Origin: Earliella scabrosa
Lineage: Eukaryota > Basidiomycota > Agaricomycetes > Polyporales > Polyporaceae
DNA: 64,000 nucleotides
Assembly (NCBI GenBank): GCA_022605405.1
Contig: JABYQQ010000029.1
Coordinates: 1-64,000, forward strand
Direction: 5' to 3'
The notes beneath the pieces were generated by a model, which did not search any database, was not told where the DNA came from, and worked only from the letters and a program-made list of their open reading frames with translations. This document shows, one piece after another, positions 26,698-39,260 of this stretch. The number at the start of each line of letters is the position of its first letter. Within the stretch, counting starts at the first letter, position 1. The translations under genes were made by a program, and so were the position numbers.

Positions 26698-27397
26698 AGG
26701 TGTTGCAGAAAGTGAGAAGTATAGACGAGATACGCAAAGTCGTGAGGAATGTCTCTTTATTGATGACGCCGTCGCAGGGTTCGAGCCGCGCTCGCCGCTG
26801 ACAGTTCCATGCTCGGAACCTATAACAGTATTCCATGTCACGGTTGCACTCCGCAAGCACCGCCTACTCGGGCTGATGCTGGTATCTGATTGTTGCAGCT
26901 GACCATTGTGCGGTTCTGACTCGTGTATTGAGTCCACAGTGCACTAACCTCAAGGCTCTGTTATCGGAACAGGGCGCTAATCTCTGACATGTATTGTAGC
27001 ACATGTTCGCCTAACTGACGAAATCCGATAGCGAGTGCCCTTCGCCCTCTAACACTATATCCCGGGCCCGTGCTCCGGACTGACTAGACTGGGCGATGGG
27101 TCCCAGACGCGAGGAAGCATCATGTTGTGAGGAGGACCCTTGCTGTCACGACGGGTCCCTCAATGAACACGGCACCGTTGGTTGCGGAGAACTCCTGGAG
27201 AGCATCTCGAGATGTACTAATGTCGTTGTCGATAGACTGCGGGCATGGTCGGACTCGGGGCTACTACGAAGGACACTTGCCTACTGTGCAGATCTCAACA
27301 CGGGTCTGCCCGGTCCTATGTGCAATGTCGGAGATCTTCCGTCATATATCAAGCCCGTGGAGGAGGACGGCGTCTGACTTCCGCTCACCCCTCGATC
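26698..27397. promoter_or_regulatory. Shared divergent promoter region of genes B and C
   Basis: B (minus) and C (plus) start codons face away from each other across 700 bp, so this interval must hold both promoters. I see no clear TATA box or repeated operator. Short open frames cross it (for example plus 27096-27377) but have no paralog in the other block and no matching splice sites, so I do not call them. Confidence 0.5.
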
Positions 27398-29021
27398 ATG
27401 CTCGCATCTATACTGCCGGAGCGCGCGAAAAGGAAACATGCGAACAGAGACTACCACACCGCAATCCTGAAAAAGATTGCCTCTCGAACGTTCAAGGTCG
27501 AGCTATTAGCGGCAACGCAGGAAGTCAGTATCACTGTGCAAGACATTCGAACGGCCTTGTCGAAAGCACATGAGGACATTGGAAGGCACAACAGACTGAC
27601 TCTCATCGGTGCGGATGGAGAGCCTGAGAGAAGCAGCATGGAGACGCGGTTGGAGCGAATATCTGAGGTATGTCAATTCTGCACGTTGGTACTCTGCCGT
27701 CGATCTCATAACTGTCACCGTATTGTTCAGGGCTTCAAACAAGCTCTCAAGGCCAACCGTATTATTGCCATCGAAGCGGCCGCATTCCTGAAACGTGAGT
27801 GAGGTGCACTGTACTCCAGATACCAGCGTACTCATGATATGTGACGCGCTTCCTGTAGAGTTCGCTGCGACCATCTTGAGTCAGAATCCAAGAGCGTCTG
27901 ACATCCCGGGACTAAGGATAGAGATGAACATTTTTCTGGAGGTGCGACGGCAATGCTGGTCAACCGGGGCACCGCTCTGATATTGAGCACCGTGATCAGA
28001 TATTAGCCGTGAAGCAGCGCAAAGCTCAGGAGACACGAGATCTTCTCGAGGCACTCTCAGAGAAAGTGGAGGAGTTGGCGATGGAGGTAGAGCAAGCAGC
28101 AATTGGAGACACGGCCGGATGCGACACTCCGAAGCTCTCCGAGGTGCATCGGCGAGTCGATGATATCCATGAGCGGCTCAAGCGGTGGGCTCGTTCTCAT
28201 CGTCGTCTAATACTAACCTCTTACCTATTGCGCTTATTCAGAAAGAAAAGCGAAGTGCGTGACTGAACATTGGATATTGAGAGGAATACAACCCCGAACA
28301 TGTATAGATTGTGAAGGTCGGAGCGCGCTGTCTCCTCTATGCAGTAGCAGGTACCGGTGCAGTTGGTATCGTCGTTTTCGCACTCCTTCCGGCAGCAATG
28401 ACGTTGGTCTTGGTGAGTCACCACATTTCTTTCATGCGTCGTCTACACTCAGTTATTTCAGAGCTCGTTCACAACAGCTATCGGTCATGGATTAGAAATG
28501 GGAAGCCTGATGAAGGAACACCGAGGTGAGCACGTCAAGTCAACGTTGTGCGACAAGCCCATGTCATCCGAAAGATGGCTCCTAGACATCAAGGACGAGC
28601 TCAAGGAAGTAATGCATAACTCGTATGAACGATGGGGTGTGCACAACGAGTGCATTCGCAACCTGGACAAAGCATGGAGCGATGTCAGGTACCTTACTAC
28701 AAGAGTCAACCCCATCCTCGAATTGTGGAGTAGGGTAAGCAGTGTTGTCTTGCTCCGAGGAGCTCCGGATGAGACCGCACACGACACTATGCACAGTTAC
28801 ACGCCGATATATTGGAGCTGGAGCATCACCTAGAACCGGCAAAGGCAGAGTCGTCCGAGGGCGCCCGGGTACCGCTGATTCAATCACTATTGCTTCTCTG
28901 ATTGCTGACTGTATCTCTACAGCCGTTCGTTAGCGTTAGCAGATTCAAGGTGACGCGTGCGCTATATGAAACATTGGCGACTCTCCTCGAGGCACACGCA
29001 GTTGAATTCAAGCCGGCGTGA
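27398..29021 (+). CDS. Gene C: helical-bundle protein with central hydrophobic hairpin, putative alpha-pore-forming-protein-like
   Basis: Ten exons, all in phase: 27398-27667, 27731-27794, 27859-27941, 28000-28184, 28242-28254, 28308-28412, 28462-28525, 28586-28734, 28797-28868, 28923-29021, about 367 residues. Closest relative in the window is gene F: exons 2, 5, 6, 7 and 9 are 64, 13, 105, 64 and 72 nt in both. Exon 2 ends IAIEAAAFLK (NAIEAAAFMK in F). Exon 6 encodes GTGAVGIVVFALLPAAM, a Gly-turned hydrophobic hairpin. Exon 8 ends in a helix with ILELW. The last exon carries RALYETLATLLEAHA. The intron before the microexon contains the textbook branch site tactaac. No signal peptide. Function is inferred from architecture: membrane insertion of the central hairpin in an alpha-pore-forming-type fold. 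Confidence 0.85.
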
Positions 29022-30049
29022 AGAGAACGAGAATCATTAGGTGTCGCTCGTCATGTAGCTATGCATGCTTTGTGCAGGAACTGCGTCTCATTCATCTAAA
29101 TATACGCTACCAGAACCCTCAAGTAAAATCCCAGGGCGAACGGATACTCACGAAGGTCGTCCGGATCGGCAGCCCCATCTTCGCGCTGCTCAGCTCCGCC
29201 AGCTACATGGTTCCCTCATCCCCACTCCGCAGACTCGGACGTACCCAGGCGCGCGTCCAGAGCAGCAGCCGCCGCGGAACCTGGAGGTTGCGAAGAAGGC
29301 CAAGTCCCGGAGACGACCCTGTGCGCGCACTGGTAGGCATCAGGATGATGTTACTGGGTAGCACGAGCACGAGGACGGGGCGTGGGTACTAGAGGTGCGG
29401 TGTGAAGGGGCTCCGTGTTTCAGGGCGAGAAACACGAGCTCAAAACCACCCCGCATAGGCGTACACGACACATTACACACTTCCTCCTGGATTCCAGAAA
29501 AGGAAGGAGCGCGTGAGGGTCCGGGCAGTCAGGAGGAGACAGTCAGGGTACCGGTAACCGGAGCATGAGCCGCAGGAGGACGGCGACTTCGACAGCACTG
29601 CACTCGGGTGGGAGGTCTCTCAGTAGACGGGCTTTCTTGCAGCCTGCGAGGCAAACGGGGTGACCAGGCTCTTCTGGATCCAGAGGTCAGACGACCAGCT
29701 TCCTGATGCGAAGGTTGTTCTCGTGCCATAGGCGAACTAGTACTGCAACCAGTACGGACGGAGCGCTCGGCGTCCACTTCAAGGCCGCAGGATCCATGCG
29801 CTTAACGGGGAGTGCGTGGTCTCCGCGTGGTGGCGTTATTTCTCCCAAGCTGACCACACTGTTCAACAGCCATGTCGACTGCGTCTACTACCAGTGGAGA
29901 CGCAACCGCGCGATATACGTGAACGAGAAATACCCGGTTGGACTGCACGGTCGAGGACACGGAGCAGATGACTTTGTGTAGCGCTCTCTGCACATCGCCG
30001 TCTGGATGAGGCAGACGCGCTGTCGTTCAACCTTTCCTACCATTTCAAG
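29022..30049. other. No recognisable gene
   Basis: About 1 kb between gene C and the next segmental repeat copy. Short GC-rich open frames only, with no splice pattern or domain. Confidence 0.5.
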
Positions 30050-32740
30050 ATGATCTTCTCCGCACACGAGGTACAGGGCACGCACATGGGGACGAAGTGC
30101 AACCTCACCCGCCCCCTCTCACCGAGACTATAGCCAAGCCTACGCGGTCGTTCTAACGATCGTCGGTTGAAATCGAGCTTCCCCATGCACATTGAATACC
30201 GTGTCTACTAGTAACTGCGATGGGGTAGACCAACGTTTCAAGGCTCCTAACGGCTGCTTCCGACTGTATCGTCGCTCCTCCCTAGCCCTCTTCTCCCACC
30301 GCGACTCGGCGCTGCAAGCACGAGCACACGACTACGCGCCTCGGCCAAGGCGCCGTTGGAGCAATCCGGCGTCGACGCGTAACGGTGACAGTCATCGTGA
30401 TAGCATGCCTCGTATGCGCGCGTGGCTTCGTCGCTCGCCACTCGAAGCGAGGAATGCACTGCGAGGGGAGCGCAGACAGTCAATCGTGAAGATGTCCTAC
30501 GGCTGACCCTCTGGTACACAGCGAGTACCGGCGCGCACGATTGACATGCAACCGACCTTCCGGATACAAGCCTGACAGGGCCGATACGTCGAGACCACGG
30601 TCGGAGGCCGGGGAACGTAATTTAGCGGCTGTAGGTGGTTGATGCGCAGAGAATAGTTGTCAAGGAAGGGGCGCGTTCTACGATCTGAAGCCGAGTTCCG
30701 GTCGCCGCGCGAGTCTTTATCAACTGTTTCGGTGCCCCGATATTTTGAAGGACGAGAGAGACCGTAGGAGAGCACGCGGAAGATCCGTCGTGGAAGGTGG
30801 GCATCCTCCGACGAGGCCGGAGCCGGAACTAGGAGCGCAGAGCATTCGAGTGACTAGAGGCGGGCACGCCGCACATAGAACTTGCACGCGCGTGAGGCCA
30901 GAGATTGCCAGGGCGACATGGGCAGGAGAGAGCAGAGAAACAGTCTCCGCCGCGTAGGTCGCGGATGTTGACGAGCACCTCCTCGAGGAGTTTGGGGTTG
31001 TCGACGAGGCGCATCAAGCTTCGGGCATGTCCGGACTCGAGCACGGACGGGTGTCAGGGGTTAGGTCACGATCTGGAAGAGAGAATGACGGATGCGATTG
31101 TAGTTCTGGTCGGTATGCGTGACCTAGAGCCCGAGCGTGGAGAGAGCGATATCTGAGTGGACGTAGAACTTCAACATGTCGTGAATCTGCTTCATGCGAA
31201 GGTAGCATGGTACATCGTCCACACCCTTTGTATGCTCCATATCGTGTAGACGGTCCGCGATGTGTGCCGCTCGACGTGTTCTGCTAGGTACACCTAGCGC
31301 AGAGATCCTCGGGCATTGCGGCGACCGTGCTGTTCCTGAGCACGAGGGTCACCCCGACGAGACAAGCTCGAAGTGACTGTCGTACAACTGGGTCAGCATC
31401 GAGCAACAAACATGAGCCGGCACGTACATCTTCTGAGCGCTCAACACGAGCCTACGCCAGCGGAGCGGAGAGTCATTCGTCAGGGCGCCTCAAACCAATG
31501 AGAGATACTGTTCGTCCGGAGCGTGATCACCACAGGTCGTGCCAGTCGATCGCGAACGTGTCCGTGTGCCCATGCACCTGTCGACAGCCCGGCCGCGAAG
31601 TCCACGCGCAGCGCGAGGTCGAGTCGCCGACCTGCACGGCGGTGCGCGCCGCAAGCTCAGATATCTGACGCACGAGCCCATGCGCGCGCGTTTAGCGATT
31701 TCAGGAAGACCTGCAGATGACAGAACCGGAGGCAGACCACCACAAGTCGTCGAACGCGAACGAAGTTGCCCTGTCCATGCGCACGTCCACGGCCCGGCTC
31801 CGGAATCCACATCCAGCGCGGGTCGTCGACTTGCGTGATGTTGACGGTGAGCGGGACACCTGGTGCGAGAAGAGGTGGGGGCGGAGTCGCGGATCGGTGG
31901 CGATCTCAAGACGATCTGCAGATGACAGGACCACTAAGGCGCTCCCGGCCAGGTCAACGCAGACGACGTGCCTTGAGAGAGGGCGGTTAAGTTCCTGCAG
32001 CGCAAGTTTGTCTTCGGGCGTCATACGTAGCCACAGAAATTGAAGGCTCACCTTCATGGAGAGCTGCAGCGTTCACGTCCTCGATGCCCACTGCTATGTT
32101 GACGCCACGAAAGATATGCGTCTTGACAGACAGTACATGCGCGTCAGGAGACTGCAGCGAGAGTGTGTTAACTGGGACTGGGACAAGGGTCGCTTGAGCG
32201 GAATCGCCCGGACGAATGTGACGTACCAGGTATGCCAGATTGATGGAAGGCTTTGAGATATTGCAGGGTCTTCGACTAACCCAGGCGTGCAGGCTGTTCC
32301 GTCTGGCGACATATGCTGGATTGGTCGAGTGATCGTGGGACAGAGGATCGCGAAGGCGGGACTCAAATCAGGACGTGTAGAGCAGCAGCTACGTTTCGAT
32401 TAGAACCAGCGTGGAGGATATGTACAGAAGGAGCCAGGCCGAGAGCGAGATGGCGGCATGATGGGAGTTGAAGCAAGACGCACCATTCATTGACTCTCGC
32501 CTGAGTCTCTCGCGGACCAGCCAGTTCCGTAGACCAGATATTCTCCAGCTCCTCCTCGATGCGACCCTTCCCACTGATTCGCTCGATGAACTTCTTCAGC
32601 ACACGCCCAAGGGGCCCCGTCGTGCGGTCTAGCTCGACGTGCTTCTGAAGGTGCATCTGATGGGCAGCTCCTTAGGGAATTGCACGGCGACCACGCTACT
32701 ATACCTGCGTACGTATCGCGTGGCTTGAGCCCCGACAAGA
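30050..32740 (-). pseudogene. Decayed segmental repeat, copy 2 (minus-strand relic, family unknown)
   Basis: Aligns in blocks with 36180-39260 at offsets drifting between about 5.0 and 6.05 kb. Landmarks include cttcgtcgctcgcc near 30422 and gcatcaagcttcggg at 31011-31025 (same word at 37061 and 37390). Minus-strand coding relics read, from right to left: HVELDRTTGPLGRVLKKFIE and ELENIWSTEL (about 32400-32650), a TPG.VED pattern (about 32280), VCVDLAGSALVVLSSADRLE (about 31900-31980) and a helix with HARSLMRLVD (about 31000). The order is the same in copy 3. Frames are broken repeatedly, so this is a relic. I do not recognise the protein; it has no obvious catalytic or transposase motif. Confidence 0.55.
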
Positions 32741-32789
32741 CGAAAATGAGGCCGCCCGACTGTCGAAGAACGGGGTCAGCCTTGAGCGC

Positions 32790-33690
32790 TTGAGCAAAGA
32801 ACCCGAGCGGACACGTACTTCGTCAGTTGTCAGGCTCGACACGAGCGTACGACAACGTCCGTCACAGCCAAGCTCGCGCCGTACTTGGTGTCCCCACGAC
32901 GTGTGGTGGTCAGCGTCCGGACGAAGGGATCTCTCCATCACCTCGGGCGACGGCGCAGTCGATTGCGAACGTGCTCGTGCTCATGCGCGTCGATATCCCG
33001 GCCTCGGAGCCTACATGCAGCGCGAGTTGTCACCTCGTGGGTCGATCCGTGATGAGAACGATATTGACGATGAGTTGGACTGCTGGTGCGGGGAGAAGAA
33101 GCGAGGGCGGAGTGTCGCGCCACGATCGGTGCGCGATCTCAAGAAGATTCAGAGTCTGCAGATGGTAGCGATCAGAGCTCCAGCCGCTATATTACGTGCA
33201 CGAGCGTTAAAAACATGTACACAAGGAGCGAGACAGACGTGGAGGGCGAGATGGATACACATACGGCGTCCGTACAAACTCAGAAGCAGGAACTCACCGG
33301 TCACGGTTAGAACGTCAAGTCTCTCTTCGGTCTTTTGCTGGACCCACCAGTTCCGTAGACCAAACAGCTACTCCGCCTCGCCGCAGCCCCTCCCGACCAT
33401 TCCCTGGGTGTACTTCTTCAGCACAAGCCCAAGCGACCCATCACGCTGCGCACCTTCCACACGGACCCTATCCCGACGTCGGTTGCCACCCTACGTAGCA
33501 TTGGTCTTCAACCTGTACTCAGACAAGTCGAGGTTTGGTACGGTCGGCGGGTACTGTTGCCTGGCCGTATGGGGCGTGTAGACGATGAACCGTGAGGACA
33601 GCTGCTTCTGTATCGTGCTGACCAGCGGAAGGGCGGCATCGTGGAAACGCTCAAGGCAAGTGGGGACTGGTGACTCTATCATGCCGATCT
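32790..33690 (-). pseudogene. Second, shorter relic of the same minus-strand family
   Basis: Begins at an apparent N terminus (ATG at 33682, minus) reading MIESPVP and ERFHDAALPLV, continues with SRFIVYTPHT and NLDLSEYRLKTNAT, then after a break GSLGLVLKKYTQ (about 33400-33440), which matches VLKKFIE of copy 2 and VLKKYTE near 38950 in copy 3. Further left, at about 32900-33150, it repeats the DLRDRTDRGA relic also seen near 38160. It lies directly upstream of copy 2 on the minus strand, so this family is itself tandemly duplicated here. Stops interrupt the frame. Confidence 0.5.
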
Positions 33691-36010
33691 AGTCATTGAA
33701 TAGTCCATGGGCCGCCTCGCAGGTATACGACTAGTCGGGGAGAGGACCCGACGACGTCCTTCGATTAGACCTGGAAGCTGAGACACTTGAGTGCGAGATC
33801 AAGGGAAAGGGACAAGCGGCAATCGACGAGTTTGAAGCCTGGAGGTAAGTATGCTAGAGGTATGTCCTGGGTATGTCGCCGTTGGAAGGTTGCAGTTGTT
33901 CAACGCCAAGGCCGACACTTCAGTTTCATCGTCCGATGTAAGTCCGACCCGTCATGAAAGGCAAGAATCCGAGCTCCGATTCAACCGGAGCGACATCCGG
34001 CGTCTCCTCCGTAAGGCTCGTCTCCGCCTACCGTTTCATCCATATCTTTCATGCTCACTCTGCTTCAACTTGACCCAAGGAGACCTCAAGCGTGGTCGAT
34101 ATATGGAGTGCGAGAACTCAACAAATAGCTAGAGCTGGCATGTATGAATGGAGGAGGGTCTATACCACGCCGCGCACAATTCTTACTCGACAAGCCATCC
34201 CCTACAGGTAACAGCACGGACCCGGGCCCATCCACCTACCATGCAACCCCCAAACTGCTCGGTGAAGACGTACACTCCAAGTTACTCGCACTCTGGTGTG
34301 TTCTGCACGCTGACGACGTACATCGCGTAGCTACACCCCTTGGGTCTATCTGGGACGACGTCGGTGAACCGTTCCACTGTGCGCTCTTCTCCACCAGCGA
34401 CACGACTTCAATGGAGAAGATCGCACGTCTGAAGACGCTAAACGGTATGTTCCGCCACACTCGGTCGTTGACTGACTGCCTGACTAGAGATGATCATCTC
34501 GCGTTCGCTTCCGACCAGGTTCGTGCTGAAGGTCCCAGCAGCGGCTTGGTCATTCGCGCTGCTTCCGATGCGCTCACTCTCAAGCCACGACATCCAGTCC
34601 CCGCCGCCGTTCAACGTCCCTCCAAGCGACGTGGGGCAAAGCCTTGAGATGTCTGATCGAGGAACTCGTCACTCCCTACGTCGAGACGCGACCCGTGAGT
34701 AGCAATTGCACCATCCGAACGCACTCGCCGATCCTCATGCACAGACGACCGCGAATACCAGATGGCTACCCGACTTGCGACCAAGCTGGTGGGGAATAGC
34801 GACTCGTGCGCAATAGAGTCGTCTCACACCCATCCTGCACGAGTGTATGTTGCTCCCCGGCCTGGAGATGCGGGGATCAAGCCCAATGCCCTGCCTGCAC
34901 CTGTCGGCGACATATGAAGCCTCGCCATGTTCGCCCAACACTCCTCGTGTCTCGCTGTGGGTTCGTCCGCCTCCGCCCTGTCCTTCGTCCTCCTTCCTAG
35001 GATGGTGAGTATGCTCTCTTACTCCCATCCCCACTGCAACATCGTCTGACCGCATCCCATGTATGTTCTCTGCCTGCCACGTACAGACGCTTTGGCCGGA
35101 CGTCCTAGATGTGCGTCGACACCCGGCTTGGGCACGGCTGCACTCGCCGTCCTGGTGATGACGAGCGATTGCGGCGCGTCTCAGAAGACGTGAGGCTGAG
35201 CATATGAGACTTCGTGATGGCGCTCCTTGGAGCATCGTGAACAATTTGTGAGTCGTGAGTCGTGAGTCGTGAGTCGTGAGTTCGCCATTCATGCGCCACC
35301 GTCAAGATAGGTATTTATACCACATCCTTCCATCCTCACAGGGCCTCCCGACCAAGCTGGGGGACAGCCGTCTTCACGGATGAACCTTCCGAGCCCCTGC
35401 GCGAGTACTTTGCCAAGTACGACGGTTCTCTCGTCCTCACCCTCTCTCCCCAGCTTCACAACGAGGCCGGCGTAACTCGGGGGCTGCGAGTCAACAGCTG
35501 AAGTCGCTCCCGTCTTCATCAGCGCATCCGATGCTCAACGAGACACACGGGACGGGTACGGGACTAGGTGAGTGTCAGCATGACGATCTCGATTCGTACC
35601 TCCTTTCCCCCTACGAGGACCGGACGCACCCTTCCACAGAGACATCCTCCAGTCCCTTATACCGACATGGCCAGGCCTACGCGCTCCGCCCACGCATGAC
35701 CCCGAGTAGGCTTCCACGACGTGCTTCCTCAACAAGCTCCGTTCTGCAAGCAGGTGATCCACTACGACAGTCAGGACCGACACGAGCGCGTCCGGGTCCG
35801 TATTCGAGCCGACCTTGCATCTGGTGTTGAACTACGTACACACCTTCGCTCGGACGTTGGGAAAGACCTGTTCTATGGTGCGTACTTGTCGTATTGCATC
35901 GATCGCCTTTCGCTTGTCCTCATCCTCTGCCTTCACCGACGACGAGCACTCGCAACCAAGTTGGTTGTGGAATATGGGTGTAGAATACACTTGCACGTAC
36001 GCCCCGTAAT
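33691..36010 (+). pseudogene. Decayed plus-strand gene, copy 2a (family unknown)
   Basis: Contains exon-like pieces with splice signals: at about 33740-33846 an open stretch with ETLECEIKGKGQAAIDEFEA followed by the donor gtaagtatg; at 34144-34400 a peptide with KLLALWCVLHADD; near 34640-34700 LRCLIEELVTPYVETRP followed by gtgagtag; near 35095 LWPDVLDVRRH; near 35380-35440 REYFAKYDGSLVLTLS. Each piece has a counterpart in 39260-41560. A 28-bp word is identical at 35521-35548 and 41093-41120, and actcgcactctggtgtg is identical at 34284 and 40179. Stops and shifts prevent a full model. No known domain recognised. Confidence 0.55.
35248..35280. repeat. Short microsatellite, 7-bp unit gtgagtc, about 4.6 copies
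   Basis: Perfect tandem copies of gtgagtc end at 35280. The unit happens to resemble a splice donor, but nothing nearby suggests it is used as one. Confidence 0.9.
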
Positions 36011-36179
36011 ATATCTCTTTCATCGCGTTCTAGGTTCACTGTGGAAGTGCCCTGCGAGATGCCTGGGCCGTCCCGCCCCGTATGTTTCATCATTCCTGTT
36101 ACGCCGCGCCGCCGTTTGGAACTCGTCCAACGAACATCAGGTGGGCTCGAGCGTTCCCGTTCACCTTCATCAATATGTC

Positions 36180-39100
36180 TACGAGTAACTACGACGATGT
36201 GGAACAACCTCATGAGGATCATCACGACTCCCTCCACCCACATCATCGCTCTTCCCAAGCCCCCTTCAGAAGTCTGTTCCCACCGCGACTCGACACTACA
36301 AGCACACCCATCTCCAGCACATCGACTGAGACACCGTCCTGACGAGCTCTCTGGAACAATACCGTGGCCAATCGGGTGGAGGGTGGAGCTAGGCCGCAAC
36401 GGCGCCGTGCGAGCAGTTCAGCGTCGACGTAGTTATCGTCGTGGTAGCGTGCCTGATACGCACGCGTGGCTTCGTCGGGAGCCGCGAGCCGCACGACTAG
36501 GGAGGAATGCACTCCGAGAGGAGCGCAGACAGTCGATCGCGAAGATATCATACGCCTCATCCTGTGGTAGACAGCAAGTCGCGGCTGACATGCGACCGAG
36601 GAAAGCCTGGGACATGTCGAGAGCACGATCTGGACGTAAGCGGATTCGGGTTTCGCACAACACCGTCGGCGGGTGGCACATCGATCGACCTAAGGTAAGA
36701 GGAGCGTTGCTAAGATCTTGAGCACGTAGCTCCGGAACTTGGGCTACGCCGCGCGAGTCTTCAATATGTCTCGGACGAGATTGCACGTGGTAGACGGTGC
36801 CACGCGCAGAATCCTTGACGGGCGAGGATCCTCTGGCGAGGGCCGGAACCGGAACTAGGAGCTCATCGAATTCGAAAGACTAGAGGTAGGCGCATCGAGC
36901 TTGCATGCGAGCGGGGACAAGGCGACACGGACAGGAGCGGGGGAACAGGACCAGCTGCTTTGCCGCCGCTTGACTCGCTGCCGACGGTCCAGTCCTGGGT
37001 GACGTTGGGGACAAGGCCAATTCACGACCACCTCGAGGGACTTGCACTTGTCGACGAGCCGCATCAAGCTTCGGGCGTGTGGGGATTCCAGCACGGACGG
37101 GAGCAGGGAGTAGACAAGGATCTGGGGGAGGTGATTGTGCAGCATTTGTCGATGTGCGCGACCTGGAGCGCGTGCACGGAGAGGGTGATCTTCGAGGGGT
37201 CGTAGAAGCTGTATTGCAGCGCGTTGTAGTTCTGCTTCCTGCGGAGGGTGAGGGCGACGTGGGCGGCCTGAGGGGCGGGAACAGGACCAGCAGCCTCGCC
37301 GCGGCTCGACTCGCTGCCGACAGTCCGGTCCTGGGCGACGTTGCGGATAGTGACGATCACGTCGAAGAACTTGAGCTTGTCGACGAGGCGCATCAAGCTT
37401 CGGGCGTGTTCTGACTCCAGCACGGACGGGCGGAGGGGGTAGGCAAGGATTTGGGGGAGGTGAGTTTGCAGTTGGCGAGCGGAGCTGGCGAGGGCCGCGG
37501 GTGCGCGTACCGTCGGTCCCGCAAACACCGGGACGACCGCAACGGCGAGACGTCGCGGAGAACCCAGTATTTGTCGATGTACGTGATCTGGAGCGCGTGC
37601 GCTGAGGGTGATTCCGAGCGGTCGTAGAAGCTGTATTGCAGCAGGTCGTGGCTCTGCCAGATGCGCCGGTACTGATACAGAAAGTCCACGCCCTCCGTAT
37701 GCTCCATGTCGTGTAGCCGGTCCACGCGTGCCGCTCGACATGCTCTAGTGGTCTCTGGCCTAGAGGCCCTCGGACTATCAGGGCAACTACGCTGATGTTG
37801 CACGTGTACGGCGCGGCTTTGAGTCCCCCGACGATGAAGGTGACTGTCAAAAATGAGATTAGCGTTGAGCATAGCACATGAGCCGACACGTACTTCATGC
37901 GAACGGAGCCAGGGCGTAGCTCGTACTGCACTCGGTTCCTGCAGGACTCCACGACGTCTGGCGGTTAGCCTCCGGACGAAGGAGACGGTGCATAATCGTG
38001 CAGTCGATCTCGAACTTGCCTGTGCCCATGCGCGCGTTGATAACCCGGCCTCAGAGTCCACGTACAGCGCGAGTCGTCAGCTTACGCGTCGATCCACGAT
38101 GAGAACGATATTGACGTGACTTGGAAGGTGGGTGCGGGGAGAAGAAGCGAGGGCGGAGTCGCGCGCCACGATCGGTGCGCGATCTCAAGACGTACGATGG
38201 GACCAGCCAGCCCGATGCAGACGACCAGAGGGGGCGGGTTCCTATTCCTACCACCAAGCGATGTCATCAGACCGGGTGTTGGTCCCAACATCGAGCACTC
38301 ACCTGGCAGAACTGCAGCGTAGGCAGCGCAGGTCTCGTCAGCGAGCCGTGCTCCTCTTAACATTGCAGCGGGTGCGAAGGGTTCAGCGGTATGGGCAGCA
38401 ACAGCGCGGATGTGCAGTCGAGGTGGGCGCAAATAGCGCAAACCAGGAAGGCTTGATTCAAACCCGCCATAGGCCGATCGTCGACCCCCATGAGAGCTAA
38501 CTAGAGCTGGTCGGCTCCGCGCGGGGGGCCCGGGCAAGGATGAGTCTCGTCCTTGACGAATGAAGATAGGTACGCCAGCTTGAGGCAGTGGTTGGAGAAT
38601 CTGACGTCGGAGGCCTCCGCGGACGAAGTCCTCGAACGGCCCAGGCGTGTACACTGTTCCGACTGGCGAACAAGCCTGGAACAAGTCGAGTTATCGTGCG
38701 AGAGAGGAACGGGAGGTCGGGAGGACTCAGAGCCGGGCGAGTAGAACTCCTGCAGCTGAATTACGGGCTAGCATTAAAAACACGTCCAGAAAGGAGCAAG
38801 GCAGAGGGCGAGATAGAGACACAACGATGTCTATACAGAGTGGAAGTGGGAACTCACAGAGTCTCGCTTCGGTCTTTCGCCAGTATAGACCACTCTCCAA
38901 AAGATTCCTCCAGCTTCTCCTCGCCGCAAACACTCGGATCCGAATCGTTCGCTCGGTGTACTTCTTCAGCACATGCCCAGGAGCCGTCGCGCTGCCGACC
39001 TTCCACACGGACCCCTTCCCGACGCCTGTTGTCACAGTGGTATCGGTCTTGAGCCCGTGCTCAGGCAGCAGGTCGACTTGCAGTACGTGCTATCGCCTAG

Positions 39101-39260
39101 CCAAGAACCGTATTGGGCGTAATATTGGGTATACGATGAACGAGGACAGCTTACATATATGTGTCGAGCTGTCCACCGCGAAAGCGCGGCGTCGTGGCAA
39201 CGCTCGCCGCTCGGTGCGATAGGCGACCAATGGGTGGAGTTCCATCATGCCGATCTGGTC
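36180..39260 (-). pseudogene. Decayed segmental repeat, copy 3 (minus-strand relic with internal tandem duplication)
   Basis: Same family as copies 1 and 2. The best-preserved part is 36900-37760, where a module occurs twice: HARSLMRLVDK followed, upstream on the minus strand, by LQYSFYD and IDK peptides, with gcatcaagcttcggg at 37061-37075 and again at 37390-37404. Upstream come GVDFLYQYRRIWQSHD (about 37670), the relic RLEIAHRSWRATPPSLLLPA (about 38190), TVYTPGPFEDFVRGGLRRQ (about 38640) and VLKKYTERTI (about 38960). Conservation of these peptides between copies shows former coding function. Stops and frame changes make it a relic now. Confidence 0.55.

Noticed and set aside
27096..27377. 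Upstream plus-strand frame as a first exon of gene C
   Set aside because: No donor/acceptor pair joins it in phase to 27398, and gene F has no counterpart.
35248..35280. gtgagtc repeats as multiple splice donors
   Set aside because: No exon chain uses them; a simple microsatellite explains them.
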